A DNA stretch of 64,000 nt from Toxorhynchites rutilus septentrionalis (lineage: Eukaryota > Arthropoda > Insecta > Diptera > Culicidae): the NCBI RefSeq assembly GCF_029784135.1, contig NC_073744.1:101677303-101741302 (forward strand), given 5' to 3'. Positions 42,442 through 52,414 of the stretch are shown piece by piece (the stretch's first letter is position 1; the number at the start of each line of letters is the position of its first letter). The notes beneath the pieces were generated by a model, which saw nothing but the letters and a program-made list of their open reading frames with translations, did not search any database and was not told where the DNA came from. The position numbers were made by a program, and so were the translations under genes.

Positions 42442-43730
42442 TTAAGTTCGGTAGGTTCATCATTATTATTTGATTCGTCTTGTTCTTCTATTTCAATGTT
42501 GTCACTGTATCGTTCAAAAGATGTTCCTTGTGGGCAACTTTCTTCTGCGAGGTATGGGACTTGTTCAAAATATTGGGATACATCAGGATCATTTTCTGTA
42601 TATTCATTAGTTTCTATATTAAAATATCTGGGTCGTTTATTCGGAATTTGTGGCCGGTTTGCATAATTCACTTGTTGAGATCGAATCGAAGGGTCTACTT
42701 CCATTGGTTCGACTTTATTATTGGGTTTTGGAACAAATGGGTTGTTTTGCTGAGCTTGAAATCTTGGTTGAGGTTGAGGATTTTGAGGTTGAAATTTTTG
42801 TGGTTGAAATTGGTTTGAAATCATTGGTCTAAACATATTTTGTTGTTGATGTTGTCGATTAAAATTGTGAACAGGATTAAACATTGGCTGTTGACGAGCA
42901 GTATGCTGAATATACATCGGTCTTGAAATAAAAGGTTGTTGTTGAATTTTGGGAGGAATTCTAGGTGGTATTCTAGGATAATCTTCAATTCCGTGTCTTG
43001 TTTTTGTCATTGTTTTCCTGTATTCAATGTTTTGGTAAGTAATACAATATGCGTATGCATTTGCTAATGATTCCGGTTCGTGATTTTTCAAAAATTTGCC
43101 GACATCTCCATTTAATCCGCGAGTGAAAGCATCTATTGCTTTTCTATTGTATATGTCAATCATGGCCTTTGATGCTTCTGGGTGTCTATAGGCTGGGTTA
43201 GTTTTAATTTGTCCAGCAATAAGAGAAAGGAGTTTATTAATTTCATCGTAGAAACATTCCAAACTTTTACCAGATTGTGTTGTGTTCATCAATTGATAAT
43301 CGAGAGTTGTCAGATCTCTCTTTTCACCATAATATGTCAAAAGAGTTTTCTTTATTAAATTCCAGTTTATATTTACATCGGAATTTACTAATGCACTGTT
43401 GGCTTCTCCTTTTATTTTCCTTCTTATTGCTGTGCAGATGGCATAAAATTTATTCCGTTGATCGGTTGTGCTATTAATATTGGGTGTGTATGCTCTTACG
43501 AGAACATCAACATCACGTATCCAGCTGCTTAATTCATCGGATTTACCATCAAAAACAGGTATTTCCTTAATTAAATCTGGTAATTTTTCAATAGAGGATG
43601 GATCTGCAGGTGATCCATCTGGGTTTGAATAAAAAAGAACTGGATCTTTATAATCCAAGTCTGGTAATGGAGCATTTAAACTTTCTAAAATGCTTAACCT
43701 GTTTAAAATATCTTGCATTTGTTCTGCCAT
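42429..43730 (-). CDS. gag: gag polyprotein, right copy
   Basis: 433 codons from ATG 43730 (MAEQMQDIL), uninterrupted. Capsid-like region (FDGKSDELSSWIRDVD) in the first 200 residues, a Gln/Pro-rich region at residues 250-340 and an acidic C-terminus; no CCHC knuckle, as in many 17.6/gypsy-group Gag proteins. An in-frame ATG further upstream (43784) is less likely because it lies in AT-rich leader. Confidence 0.88.
   Translation of the reverse strand: MAEQMQDILNRLSILESLNAPLPDLDYKDPVLFYSNPDGSPADPSSIEKLPDLIKEIPVFDGKSDELSSWIRDVDVLVRAYTPNINSTTDQRNKFYAICTAIRRKIKGEANSALVNSDVNINWNLIKKTLLTYYGEKRDLTTLDYQLMNTTQSGKSLECFYDEINKLLSLIAGQIKTNPAYRHPEASKAMIDIYNRKAIDAFTRGLNGDVGKFLKNHEPESLANAYAYCITYQNIEYRKTMTKTRHGIEDYPRIPPRIPPKIQQQPFISRPMYIQHTARQQPMFNPVHNFNRQHQQQNMFRPMISNQFQPQKFQPQNPQPQPRFQAQQNNPFVPKPNNKVEPMEVDPSIRSQQVNYANRPQIPNKRPRYFNIETNEYTENDPDVSQYFEQVPYLAEESCPQGTSFERYSDNIEIEEQDESNNNDEPTELNFLE
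42435..42441 (-). promoter_or_regulatory. Programmed -1 ribosomal frameshift site
   Basis: The heptamer T TTT TTA in the gag frame (codons AAT TTT TTA GAA TAA) lies two codons before the gag stop (42429-42431). The pol frame is open in the -1 frame from here. The same X XXY YYZ heptamer serves gag-pol shifts in other retroelements. Confidence 0.8.
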
Positions 43731-44403
43731 TTTATTGAATCTGATTAAGTATGTATTTTTTTCAAAAATTATATTAAAACACAACTAGTTTAGTTAATTC
43801 ACTTTTTTTATTATTATTATATTTCTTATATTTTGATTTGAATATTGTTTCGCTTTTCTTCACTTTTTATTAATAATTTTAGTAAAAATTTTTCACTTTG
43901 ATTTTGATTAATTCACTTAATTGAAATAAAAAATTTACTTACACAATAATTCCAAACATTCTGTGGGTATGCCACAGAACTGCGGGACACGTGGCTCCGT
44001 TCCCAATCCTCTTGCAGTGGAAATCTGGAAGCCTTTCGAGCGCGTGTTTGGTTGTTACCGAGTCCTATTATCTCCGGATCCAAGCGTCGGGTGAGCTCGA
44101 AGTGATGAGGATCCGTGGAACCCAGGTGAAGCACACACTTCCCGGTGCGGTGGTGTTTTCCTTTTTAGATGAAGCACTAGTATTTCTCTGTGTTTTCGTC
44201 CTACTGGGGCACCTATCCGCACGTCCGCTTTAAACGAGGTTGGTGTTGCGCGAGTTATCAATTCGAACCGATGGTTGCTTTATCGCACCAAGTCGTTGTT
44301 CGAAACGCGGTGGAAAATTAAACGGGCTGTCGATTGCTTTCACGCACCGAGTCTTACTTCCGTTCACTTCACTAATTTTCCACTGATAACACTAATCACT
44401 CTG
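43731..44403 (-). other. LTR element 5' leader
   Basis: About 670 bases between the primer site and gag with no conserved protein. It probably holds the packaging signal and the env splice donor, which I could not place. Confidence 0.55.
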
Positions 44404-44421
44404 GGTCCCTATTCGGGCGCC
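44404..44421 (-). promoter_or_regulatory. tRNA primer-binding site
   Basis: On the minus strand TGGCGCCCGAATAGGGAC follows the 5' LTR; it is complementary to the CCA end of a lysine tRNA type known as a retroelement primer. It may overlap the last LTR base. Confidence 0.82.
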
Positions 44422-44737
44422 AGTTAATACTTTTACAGAAGGTTTATTTAAAAAAAATATTTTTTTGACACCAACGTGTCTTTATTCACTCTTGCTAAAT
44501 AACTGAACATAGAATTTTAGGATACTGCTATATATAATCTCGCTGTGCCCTGATTCTAGTCCTATCGCTAAATACTGCATTATGGCAAATAATGGAAATG
44601 TTTGTTTATTTGGATCTTGGGTCGTGAGATTGTTTATGATGTGATGTGGCTGAGTGGTCCGATGTCTGGAGTTTGTTGATAATGAATTATCGCTTCGCGG
44701 GTGGTCCGTTGCTGGCCAGATGGTTGGTGACTTAACT
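44422..44737 (-). repeat. 5' LTR (316 bp)
   Basis: Identical by eye to 37333-37648. Followed by target duplication AGGG and the resumed LINE frame. Confidence 0.95.
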
Positions 44738-45922
44738 AGGGTGTTAAACACCATTCAACCAATTTACAATAAAGCAATTCGGCTCGCAATTGGCGCTTTT
44801 CCCACCAGTCCTACTCTTGCTGTAATGGCAGAAAGTGGGCAACTTCCCTTCACCCACCTGGTAACAAAAGCCATCACTAATAAAGCCATCCGTCACTTGT
44901 CACTCCCCGAAAGCGACCACAATGTCCCATTAATTCATAGAGCTAAAACATGGTTCAAAAATCTCACGAACAAAGATCTTCCCGATATATGTGAACGTTC
45001 ATTTGCGACGGGAAGAAATTGGAACGTCAAACCGCCGAACATTAACCTTGAACTTCTCAAGGCAGTTCGAGCGGGAGACCCTTCTCCAAAAGTCAAAGCC
45101 TGCTTCAATAACCTCGTTGCATCCAATTTTCAAATCAACCACCAGGTATACACAGATGGTTCAGTCAGTGCCGATGGAGTTGGATGTGGAATCTTTGAGA
45201 GTAGATACACTGGTAGCTTTTCTCTTCCACCGCAATGCTCCATCTTCAGTGCGGAAGCTTTCGCCCTTTTAATAGCTACCCAAGAATGCACCCATGAGTT
45301 TCTTCCTACCACAATATTCTCAGACTCAGCTAGCTGTCACCACGATCTTCTAAGTGGAAACAGCAAACACCCATGGATTAAGCAAACAGAAGAGGCTGCT
45401 TCAAATAAAAACATCTCCTTCTGCTGGGTTCCTGGTCACTCAGGAATCCGCGGAAACACAGCCGCCGACATACTGGCCGGCAAGGGCAGCAAAATAGAAC
45501 CCCCAGACATGCCCTGTCCTCCATCTGACATTGTCCGCTGGGTAAAACAGCAAGTCCGTGAAAGCTGGGACATAGGCTGGATAAACAGCCGTCCCACTCA
45601 TCTTCATAAAATTAAAAATTCCACTCTCCCTTGGGATGACCGCCTCAATAGTAGGGAAAGGCAAGTCCTTACCCGTCTTCAAATTGGGCACACTAACTTC
45701 ACCCACTCACACTTGTTCTGCAGAGCCGAAAAACCCCAATGTGCTTGCAACGAAGCTCCGGTTTCCGTTAGCCATCTTTTACTTGAATGTCAACATACCA
45801 AAGATGCTCGAGTCCGACACAACATAGGTCAGAGTCTCCGAGATATCCTCAGTAGAGACGAGACCCAAGAAACCAATTTAATTGCGTTTCTGAAAGAAAC
45901 CGACTTCTTTGGTAAAATCTAA
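44738..45922 (+). pseudogene. LINE ORF2, 3' part (RNase H and C-terminal knuckle), right copy
   Basis: Continues ORF2 in frame after the LTR element once one AGGG is discounted. RNase H motifs: YTDGSVSADG, SAEAFALL, IFSDSAS and CWVPGHSGIRGN. The C-terminus has a Cys/His cluster (CRAEKPQCACN... HLLLECQH). Translation stop at 45920-45922. The frame within this part is uninterrupted. Confidence 0.9.
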
Positions 45923-46681
45923 ACCGAAATACTAAATACCTTGGAAATTGCTTATTAAGGTTCGCCAGTCATGTATGCGTGTTTATGTGAGTATACACAT
46001 GTATGTACGGGTCGGAAGGAAGGTATTCATACATGTATATACGCGCATTCAATAATAATAAATAACAAATAATATAATATATACTTTCATACCCACATCT
46101 ATCTTCTATCCATTACATTATACTTTAATCAACTTCCTATTCCTACAGCCACACTCACCAAGGAGGATAAATTCATTAAATAAACCTCTCCATTTTTCAG
46201 CTCTACTATATACCATTAAATTCAAAACCACTATATTTTATTATCTATTCAAACTGTATTTCATTTCATTTCACACCACCCCACGCCCACTCCTCCCCTC
46301 TTTCCTTCCCATACCACTCCCACCCCCTCCCACTCCACTAATCCCACCCAAATCCTTTCCACTCCTTTCCTTCCTATCCTCCTGAGAAGGGCCGTTTTGT
46401 TTTTTGGCTTTGAAACACGCCTTTCGCTGGGTCACTTGTGCTTCGTTACTGCTTTGGTCCTCGGATCAGTAAATTTTTACTTTTCTTTACAGCATATATT
46501 AAATATCTTATGAAGCATAGGATCCCTTCCTACCTTCTTCTTTAACCGAGAGTCGAGCGGACAGATCTGATGAGTGATTTTTTTTGGTTTCCCTTTCGCC
46601 AGTCCCCTCTGGGCTGGTTTTATTGTGGCTCTTCACTGGGCTAGAGGCGAATGAACTGCAAAGTTTAAAGCCTCTTAAAAA
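45923..46681. other. LINE 3' UTR and adjacent repeat fragments
   Basis: 45923-46450 is probably LINE 3' UTR: pyrimidine-rich, with CCACTCC-like blocks at 46300-46380. 46451-46631 has no recognisable content. 46632-46675 carries the GAGGCGAATGAACTG repeat (minus orientation) also seen at 51746 and 56330. Confidence 0.5.
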
Positions 46682-47316
46682 CAGGAAGTGGGTTATATCT
46701 ATGGTATAACCGCAAGGGTGACGTAGGACTATCGTTGATTTAAAGATCATTTGTTTGAAGTTGAATCTGAATTCATTCTGAATGAATGAATATTTGGGGG
46801 ACTTCGAAAACGAGAGCGTTACGTTGGAGGCACAAGGTTTTATGCATCCAATATTGGATACGGAAATATCCTACTGATGGGGAAGAATAATTTTCAGAAG
46901 CTATCCTGTTAATTGCGATTGATTGAAAAATCACAAAACCAAATGTATTTGGTCACAGTGTTACATGGATAGAAAACATTCAAATAAACTCTTTCACATA
47001 AAGTATTTTTAAATTCCCAGAGGAACTGGCAGATTATTTGCCGAATCTTTCTCGATGCTGAATGGCATCCGAATGGAAAGAATTCCGTGCGTGTATGTAT
47101 GTGTGTAGCGGCTACTTCGATGGTCACCTTCTCTTCTCCTGAAGGATCGGCTTCTCTGTGCTCCCTCACAGTTTCAAACAAACTGCTTGATTTTCAGAGC
47201 AGATCTCGATCCTTCGTCGACCAGCACCCTCGAAACCAGCACGTCGACCAGCACGAAAAATGAATGCGTCTCACCACCAGAATATCGCTTAAGTATGCTT
47301 TTTGTGCGTGATTGAA

Positions 47317-47402
47317 TCGAGAGAAGGCGTGATTTACGATGGCAATTTGGAAGGCTCTAGTTTGCCTTCCAAATTGCCATCGTAAATCACGCCTTCTCTC
47401 GA
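47317..47402. repeat. Perfect 39-bp inverted repeat, 8-base loop
   Basis: Arms 47317-47355 and 47364-47402 with loop TCTAGTTT. In the homologous part near 600-660 only one arm exists, so the hairpin arose by local inverted duplication. Confidence 0.9.
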
Positions 47403-47901
47403 ATGAACTCTCTGAGCTCGGAACTTTCGGCGACTGAGCAATAATCGATTGTGGGCGCATACATGCATTGGATACGGAAATATCCTACTGATGGGGAAGA
47501 ATAATCTTCAGCAGCTATCCTGTTAATTGCGATTGATTGAACAATCACAAAACCAAATGTATTTGGTCACAGTGTTACATGGATAGAAAACATTCAAATA
47601 AACTCTTTCACATGAATGTATTTTTAAATTCCCAGAGGAACTGGCAGATTATTTCCCGGATCTTTCTCGATGCTGAATTGCATCCGAATGGAAAGAATTC
47701 CGCGCGTGTATGTATGTGTGTAGCGGCTGCTTCGAGATCTTCCCGGGGAACCGTGTGTGTGTTCACTCTCCTCCTGATGGATTCCCTTCTGGCCTAAGGT
47801 GCACAAACAGTCTCTTGGCGACACCGTTCATCCGCGCTTTCATGATAAACGAAGAGCTTCACCACAACAGCGACAACATGCTCCAATCGCTGTTCAATTT
47901 G

Positions 47902-47945
47902 AACTGAGTGGATTTCCGAGCGGCGCTCGCTTTTATACCGATTGG
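47902..47945 (-). promoter_or_regulatory. CCAAT/TATA/initiator promoter
   Basis: Minus strand: CCAAT (47941-47945), TATAAAA (47931-47937) and TCAGTT (47902-47907), with 28-30 bases from TATA to initiator. Best preserved copy of the promoter also seen at 15930-15965. The transcribed gene is not identified. Confidence 0.72.
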
Positions 47946-48199
47946 TGATTTCAATAGCCTGTTTTGAAAGCAATTTTAAGACTATTGAAACAAGTTTTTG
48001 GATCAGAAAGTAACAAGTATAGAACGCGTAGACATTTTATCTTTCGAATGAAGTGTTTATCATACCATTTCGTTCAGTTGTTTAGGAGCTATTAACGCTC
48101 AAAATCTCGGTCTCCGGCGTAACGCTTTCGTTTTCGAAACTTTGATTTTACACCCCGGTATAGTAATGAAAGACGTAGTCCTACGTCAAAACAAAGAAA

Positions 48200-49826
48200 G
48201 AAGAAGAAGAAAAATACATTCATTATGATTTGTTCGCTCGTTGGATTCACATGCAGGCTAAAAAGGGTCCTTTTCAGGATCACAAAATTATCTTCAATCT
48301 AAAGAGTTTATTGTTTTGTTATCACTCGATATCCTCATCTTGTTCGGCTAAACCTTTCTGTTTAGCGATTGTATTTGCCACTCGCCACAGCTTTCACAGT
48401 TGGAAAATTTCTTCCCATCCAGCTTGTGACATATTTTACAGTAAATTACATTCAATGGCACGTCGCATTACCACCACTCAGTATCGGATTGGAGGTAATT
48501 TTAACCTGTAATTGAACATTTGCGATGACAGTGGTACAGTGTCGACTTTCAATGTGGGGTCATAATTTGGACCCCGAACTCTATGTTTACAAAAATGTCC
48601 AACTAAATATGTCGCATTACTGGTCCGACCAATTAGCTAAATGTCGAGATAAGTGTAAATTACTGTACTTTCAATCTAGAAGCAATTTAAGAATTGGTGA
48701 AAATCAATAAGCTCAGAACAACTGCAAAATTCACATACTCATCAGATCCTGGCAAACAAATGATGAAAAAATCAATTTGTGTTTTATTATTTTTTGAATA
48801 ATGTTTTAGAAAGCATTGAACTGTATTTCCTAAACTCTTTTTTGGAAGGTTTAATGGCCCTGAAAAGCGCCTTGTTTTATGGAATGGTTCCAATTTAGAA
48901 AACTCAGTACTCGTGGTTTTGAAAAAAACAATTTCGAACGCCCTCGATGCCGCCTTGTTCTGGATTTGCCACCAAAGCAGTTTGTATAAAGAACAAACTT
49001 TTTTCTTCTGCTACCTGATGCCGTTTTGCGATTGCGTTTGCCACTCGCCACTCGCTGCAACTGCCTGTTGTCTTGATGTCCACCGAACCGAATGTGTTCT
49101 GTTCCGAATGCGGGTTTTCTTATCGTCGCGAGCAGCTTTGCCAGCTAACTCGATCACTTCGGCGGCCGAAACTATATAACGCCGTCTAGGTGGACTGGTG
49201 CACTGGTACTAACGCGCTCGGCCTAGCAACCCTTGCGGGGAACTCCAGATCAACACGAGCGGGATTTTGCCTTTCCCTTCACTTTTCCTCCTTTACCATG
49301 TCCAGACATGGCTGCTTGGGTTGGTTTGTTGATGTGTTGTGATGCGAACCGATGTGGTGTACGGTTTGAATGAGAATGATCGTTACGGCAGCGGAGCGGG
49401 GATTTTTAAGCTGACGAGCCAGCCGAGAATTACGCATGTGTGAGACTGCGACCAATGTTTCATTCATTTTTTTCTTTTTCCTTTTCAATCGTGCTTCATT
49501 CTATTTCGCTGCTGCTCTGGTTGCCCGTTTTGGTCGGTACGATTTGAGGAGCACAAAATGGACCAATCAAAAATGGGCACATAGTGCATTTTGACAATGC
49601 TTGATATTTCACAATTATTCAATTATTTATCTCAAGAAAAATGAAATGTTATTCTTTATGATAGATGCGTAGATATATTTCCTATCAATTGATGCAAAAA
49701 CCTTTGCGATCTATTGAGAAATGCTCGAGTTATAAGCGTTCCGAATCTTGCATTTTTTCCTACTTGTTCAGTGCCTAGATTTCCATTTCACCCCCTATAT
49801 CTTCCGGTTAGACGTAGTCCTACGTC
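48200..49826 (+). mobile_element. H2A-type unit Z, right part, ending in T2
   Basis: Resumes at AAAAATACATTC (near 48207), the sequence at which the unit at 32406-32865 stops, so the LINE and the H3-type element together interrupt unit Z. Contains the opposite-strand stem-loop 48266-48281, copy-A stem-loop 48856-48871, H2A copy A, promoter 49373-49567 and T2 tip 49811-49826. Confidence 0.7.
49107..49309 (-). pseudogene. H2A pseudogene, copy A of unit Z
   Basis: ATG at 49309 ([15 protein letters not shown]), a short deletion after the K-rich tail, shifted remnants of the middle blocks, then AAEVIELAGKAARDDKKTRI. Frameshifts but few stops. Confidence 0.86.
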
Positions 49827-50229
49827 AAAAGAACTGTGGTTTTGGAGGCGAACTCTACGATCTGTGGAGAAATAAACGAGCTAGAAGCGTTCTGAAAAAC
49901 CAACTGTGAAAACTGAATGATCAATTTAAAAGACCCCAACCACCAATAAGTTCACGAACAAGCATAAACAAAATAAATCAGTTTATATTATATGTCATAT
50001 TATGTCACTTTAGAATGCATTGGTATTGTGAATAACTTTTAATAACTCTTCTTTGAATGATGCTTTTAATGGCCCTGAAAAGCGCCGTGTTTTACGGTGG
50101 CTGGTTTTGCCACCAAAGCACTCTGTATAAACAAACTTTATCCTTTTTCTACCTGCTGCCGTTTTGCGATTACGTTTGCCATTCGCTGAAACTAGTTGTT
50201 GCCTCCGAACCGAATGTGCTCTGTTCTGT

Positions 50230-50345
50230 AGGCGGGTTTTCTTATTGTCGTGAGCAGCTTTGCAAGTCAACTCGAGCACTCCGGCGGCCGAAGTTCTATA
50301 ACCGCTATTAGGTATACTAGTGCTCCGGCACCAATCCGTTGATGC
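50230..50345 (-). pseudogene. H2A pseudogene, divergent copy B (truncated N-terminus)
   Basis: Blocks corresponding to GAGAPVYL, VLELA and AHDNKKTRL are recognisable; the K-rich N-terminal tail is deleted and replaced by GATGCGATGTGAAACG. Followed by ATGGCCCTGAAAAG on the plus strand, i.e. a stem-loop on the minus strand. Confidence 0.75.
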
Positions 50346-51450
50346 GATGTGAAACGATGCCATACAACCACACAGATTTACGGTTTGAAAGAGAATGATA
50401 TATTTTTCAGCGGATCCGCGCGTTTTGTACTTTAGCGGTACACGTTCACAAGATAGAGACAAATCGGCAGACTCAGCCAAAGGGGCGAGTCCAACGAGAC
50501 GAACGAATGAGCGTTAAAGGGCAGCGATGGCAAAAAAATACATTCATTACGATTTGTTCGCTCGTTGGATTCACATGCAGGCTAAAAAGGGTCCTTTTCA
50601 GGATCACAAAATTATCTTCAATCAAAAGAGTTTATTGTTTTGTTATCACTCGATATCCCCATCTTGTTCGGCTAAACCTTCCTGTTTAGCAATTTGTTGC
50701 CACTCGCCACAGCTTTCACAGTTGGAAAATTTCTTCCCATCCAGCTTTGTGACATGTTGTACAGTATATTACATTCAATGCGACGTGCTGAAGCACCACT
50801 AAGTGTCGCATTGGAGGCGATTTTAACCTGTAATTGAACATTTACGATGACAGTGGTACAGTGTCGACTTTCAATGTGGGGTCATAATTTGGATCTCTAT
50901 GTTTACAAAAATGTCCAACTAAATATGTCGCATTACATCTCCGTTCAATTAGCTAAATGTCGAACTAATTGTAAATTACTGTACTTTCAATCTGGAAACA
51001 ATTTAAGAATTTGTGAAAATTGAATAATCAGGAAAGTCCCCAACTATCAATAAGCTCAGAACAACTGCCAAATTCACATACTCATCAGATCCTGGCAAAC
51101 AAATTATGAAAAAATCAATTTGTGTTTTATTATTATTTTGGATATTATTTTAGAAAGCATTGAACTGTATTTCGTAAACTCTTTTTTGAAAGGTTTAATG
51201 GCCCTGATAAGCACCGTGTTTTATGGAATGGCTCCAATTCAGAAAACTTAGTACTCGTGGTTTTGGAAAAAACCATTTCGAACGCCCTCGATGCCGTCTT
51301 GTTCTGGATTTGCCACCAAAGCAGATTGTATAAAGAACAAACTTTTTTCTTCTGCTACCTGCTGCCGTTTTGCGATTGCGTTTGCCACTCGCCACTCGTT
51401 GCAACTGCCTGTTGTCTTGATGTCCACCGAACCGAATGCGTTCTGTTCCG

Positions 51451-51650
51451 AATGCGGGTTTTCTTATCGTCGCGAGCAGCTTTGCCAGCTAACTCGATCA
51501 CTTCGGCGGCCGAAACTATATAACGCCGGCTAGGTGGACTGGTACTAACGCGCTCGGCCTAGCTACCCTTGCGGGGAACTCCAGATCAATACGGTTCGAT
51601 CGGGATTTTGCCTTTCCCTTCACTTTTCCTCCTTTACCATGTCCAGACAT
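51451..51650 (-). pseudogene. H2A pseudogene, copy A
   Basis: ATG at 51650, K-rich H2A tail, shifted middle, AAEVIELAGKAARDDKKTRI. Stem-loop at 51200-51215 is degraded. Promoter lost by truncation beyond 51727. Confidence 0.86.
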
Positions 51651-51727
51651 GGCTGCTTGGGTTGGTTTGTTGATGTGTTGTGATGCGAACCGATGTGGTG
51701 TACGGTTTGAATGAGAATGATCGTTAC

Positions 51728-52069
51728 GAACGAACGAACGTGATGAATTATAGAGGTTTTAAACTTTTCAGTTCATTCGCCTCTAGCCTTGAGAAAGGCC
51801 AATGGGTTTTTCTTTGAATCGTTCCAAGCCATCGCATCCTCTAGTCTCGTTTCCGGAAAACATAGTAGTATAATTATTTAGTATAAGCTGGAAGGAAAGT
51901 TTCGTTAGTAATGGGAGGCATATTTGGTCGTCTGATAGCTAAATTTGGGATGAAAAGAATAATTAAGAAATAAACAAATTCATTGAGAGAACCAACCTCG
52001 AAAGTTTTGTTTATTCGCGATTGAAGGATAATGATTGTCGTGTTACGCCATTTTTTAAAAAATTCATAC
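51728..52069. other. Repeat fragment and unassigned sequence
   Basis: 51746-51812 is the dispersed repeat with the GAGG..TTTAAAC start and the hairpin GCCTTGAGAAAGGC (also at 56330-56395). 51813-52069 shows no gene and is AT-rich. Confidence 0.5.
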
Positions 52070-52073
52070 ATGT

Positions 52074-52094
52074 GTGTGTGTGTGTGTGTGTGTT
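52074..52094. repeat. (TG)n microsatellite
   Basis: About ten TG units at the probable 3' boundary of the minus-strand LINE. Just beyond, GTACATTGAA and TTCAATGTAC (52134-52160) form a 10-bp hairpin with a 6-base loop, possibly part of the LINE 3' UTR. Confidence 0.8.
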
Positions 52095-52414
52095 AGTTTA
52101 TTTTGAGAATATGAGTAAATATGTGCGGCCTGACGTACATTGAACGTGAATTCAATGTACATCACCTCGCATTGATTCAGGAATATTAAATATTTATAAA
52201 TATGTGTTAGTATATATGTTATATTTTGTTAGTATTAGTATTATATTTTATTGTATTAGTATTATATTTATTGCAAACTATCTATGTGTATTTTTTTCAG
52301 ACTTATCTCACTTCTTAACTAGGCGAACCTAGCCAGAATTTTCACCTGCCCCCGGGCAATGCCAAAGGGGGACTAGGCTCTGCGGAATGCACGTATCTGC
52401 ATGCTCGTGCTGTT

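Larger units (their letters stand above)
37333..44737 (-). mobile_element. Errantivirus-like Ty3/gypsy LTR retrotransposon, right copy (7405 bp)
   Basis: Complete structure on the minus strand: 5' LTR 44422-44737, primer site, gag, pol, env, polypurine tract, 3' LTR 37333-37648. Target duplication AGGG at 37329-37332 and 44738-44741 in ORF2 of the I-like LINE. The two LTRs look identical base for base, which implies recent insertion, yet pol and env contain several inactivating changes. Confidence 0.95.
32866..46450 (+). mobile_element. I-like LINE, right copy (interrupted by LTR element)
   Basis: 5' UTR from about 32866, ORF1 33383-34825, ORF2 34861-37332 continuing at 44738-45922, then a 3' UTR rich in pyrimidines with AATAATAATAAATAA near 46050. 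The 3' limit near 46450 is uncertain. RNase H in ORF2 and three knuckles in ORF1 favour the I group. The 5' end is set in an A run of an H2A-type unit (ends 32865, resumes near 48207). Confidence 0.85.
46682..48187. mobile_element. H3-type element, short form (T4 to T3, 1506 bp)
   Basis: T4 tip at 46682 after an A run, T3 tip at 48187 followed by AAAAC. Contains two subunits with CCAATATTGG (near 46850 and 47470), a perfect 39-bp hairpin, and a CCAAT/TATA/initiator promoter (47902-47945, minus), but no H3 coding sequence. It may be an internally deleted copy or the unit into which an H3 gene was later captured. Confidence 0.72.
49827..51727. mobile_element. Divergent old H2A-type unit without T1/T2 ends
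   Basis: Contains a divergent copy B with its own stem-loop (50071-50086, minus), a degenerate B promoter near 50420, the opposite-strand stem-loop 50590-50605, and copy A (51451-51650). The 3' side of copy B is longer than in the mobile units, where T1 replaces it, so this may preserve the arrangement before the T1 end was acquired. It is cut at 51727 next to GAACGAACGAACG. Confidence 0.6.
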
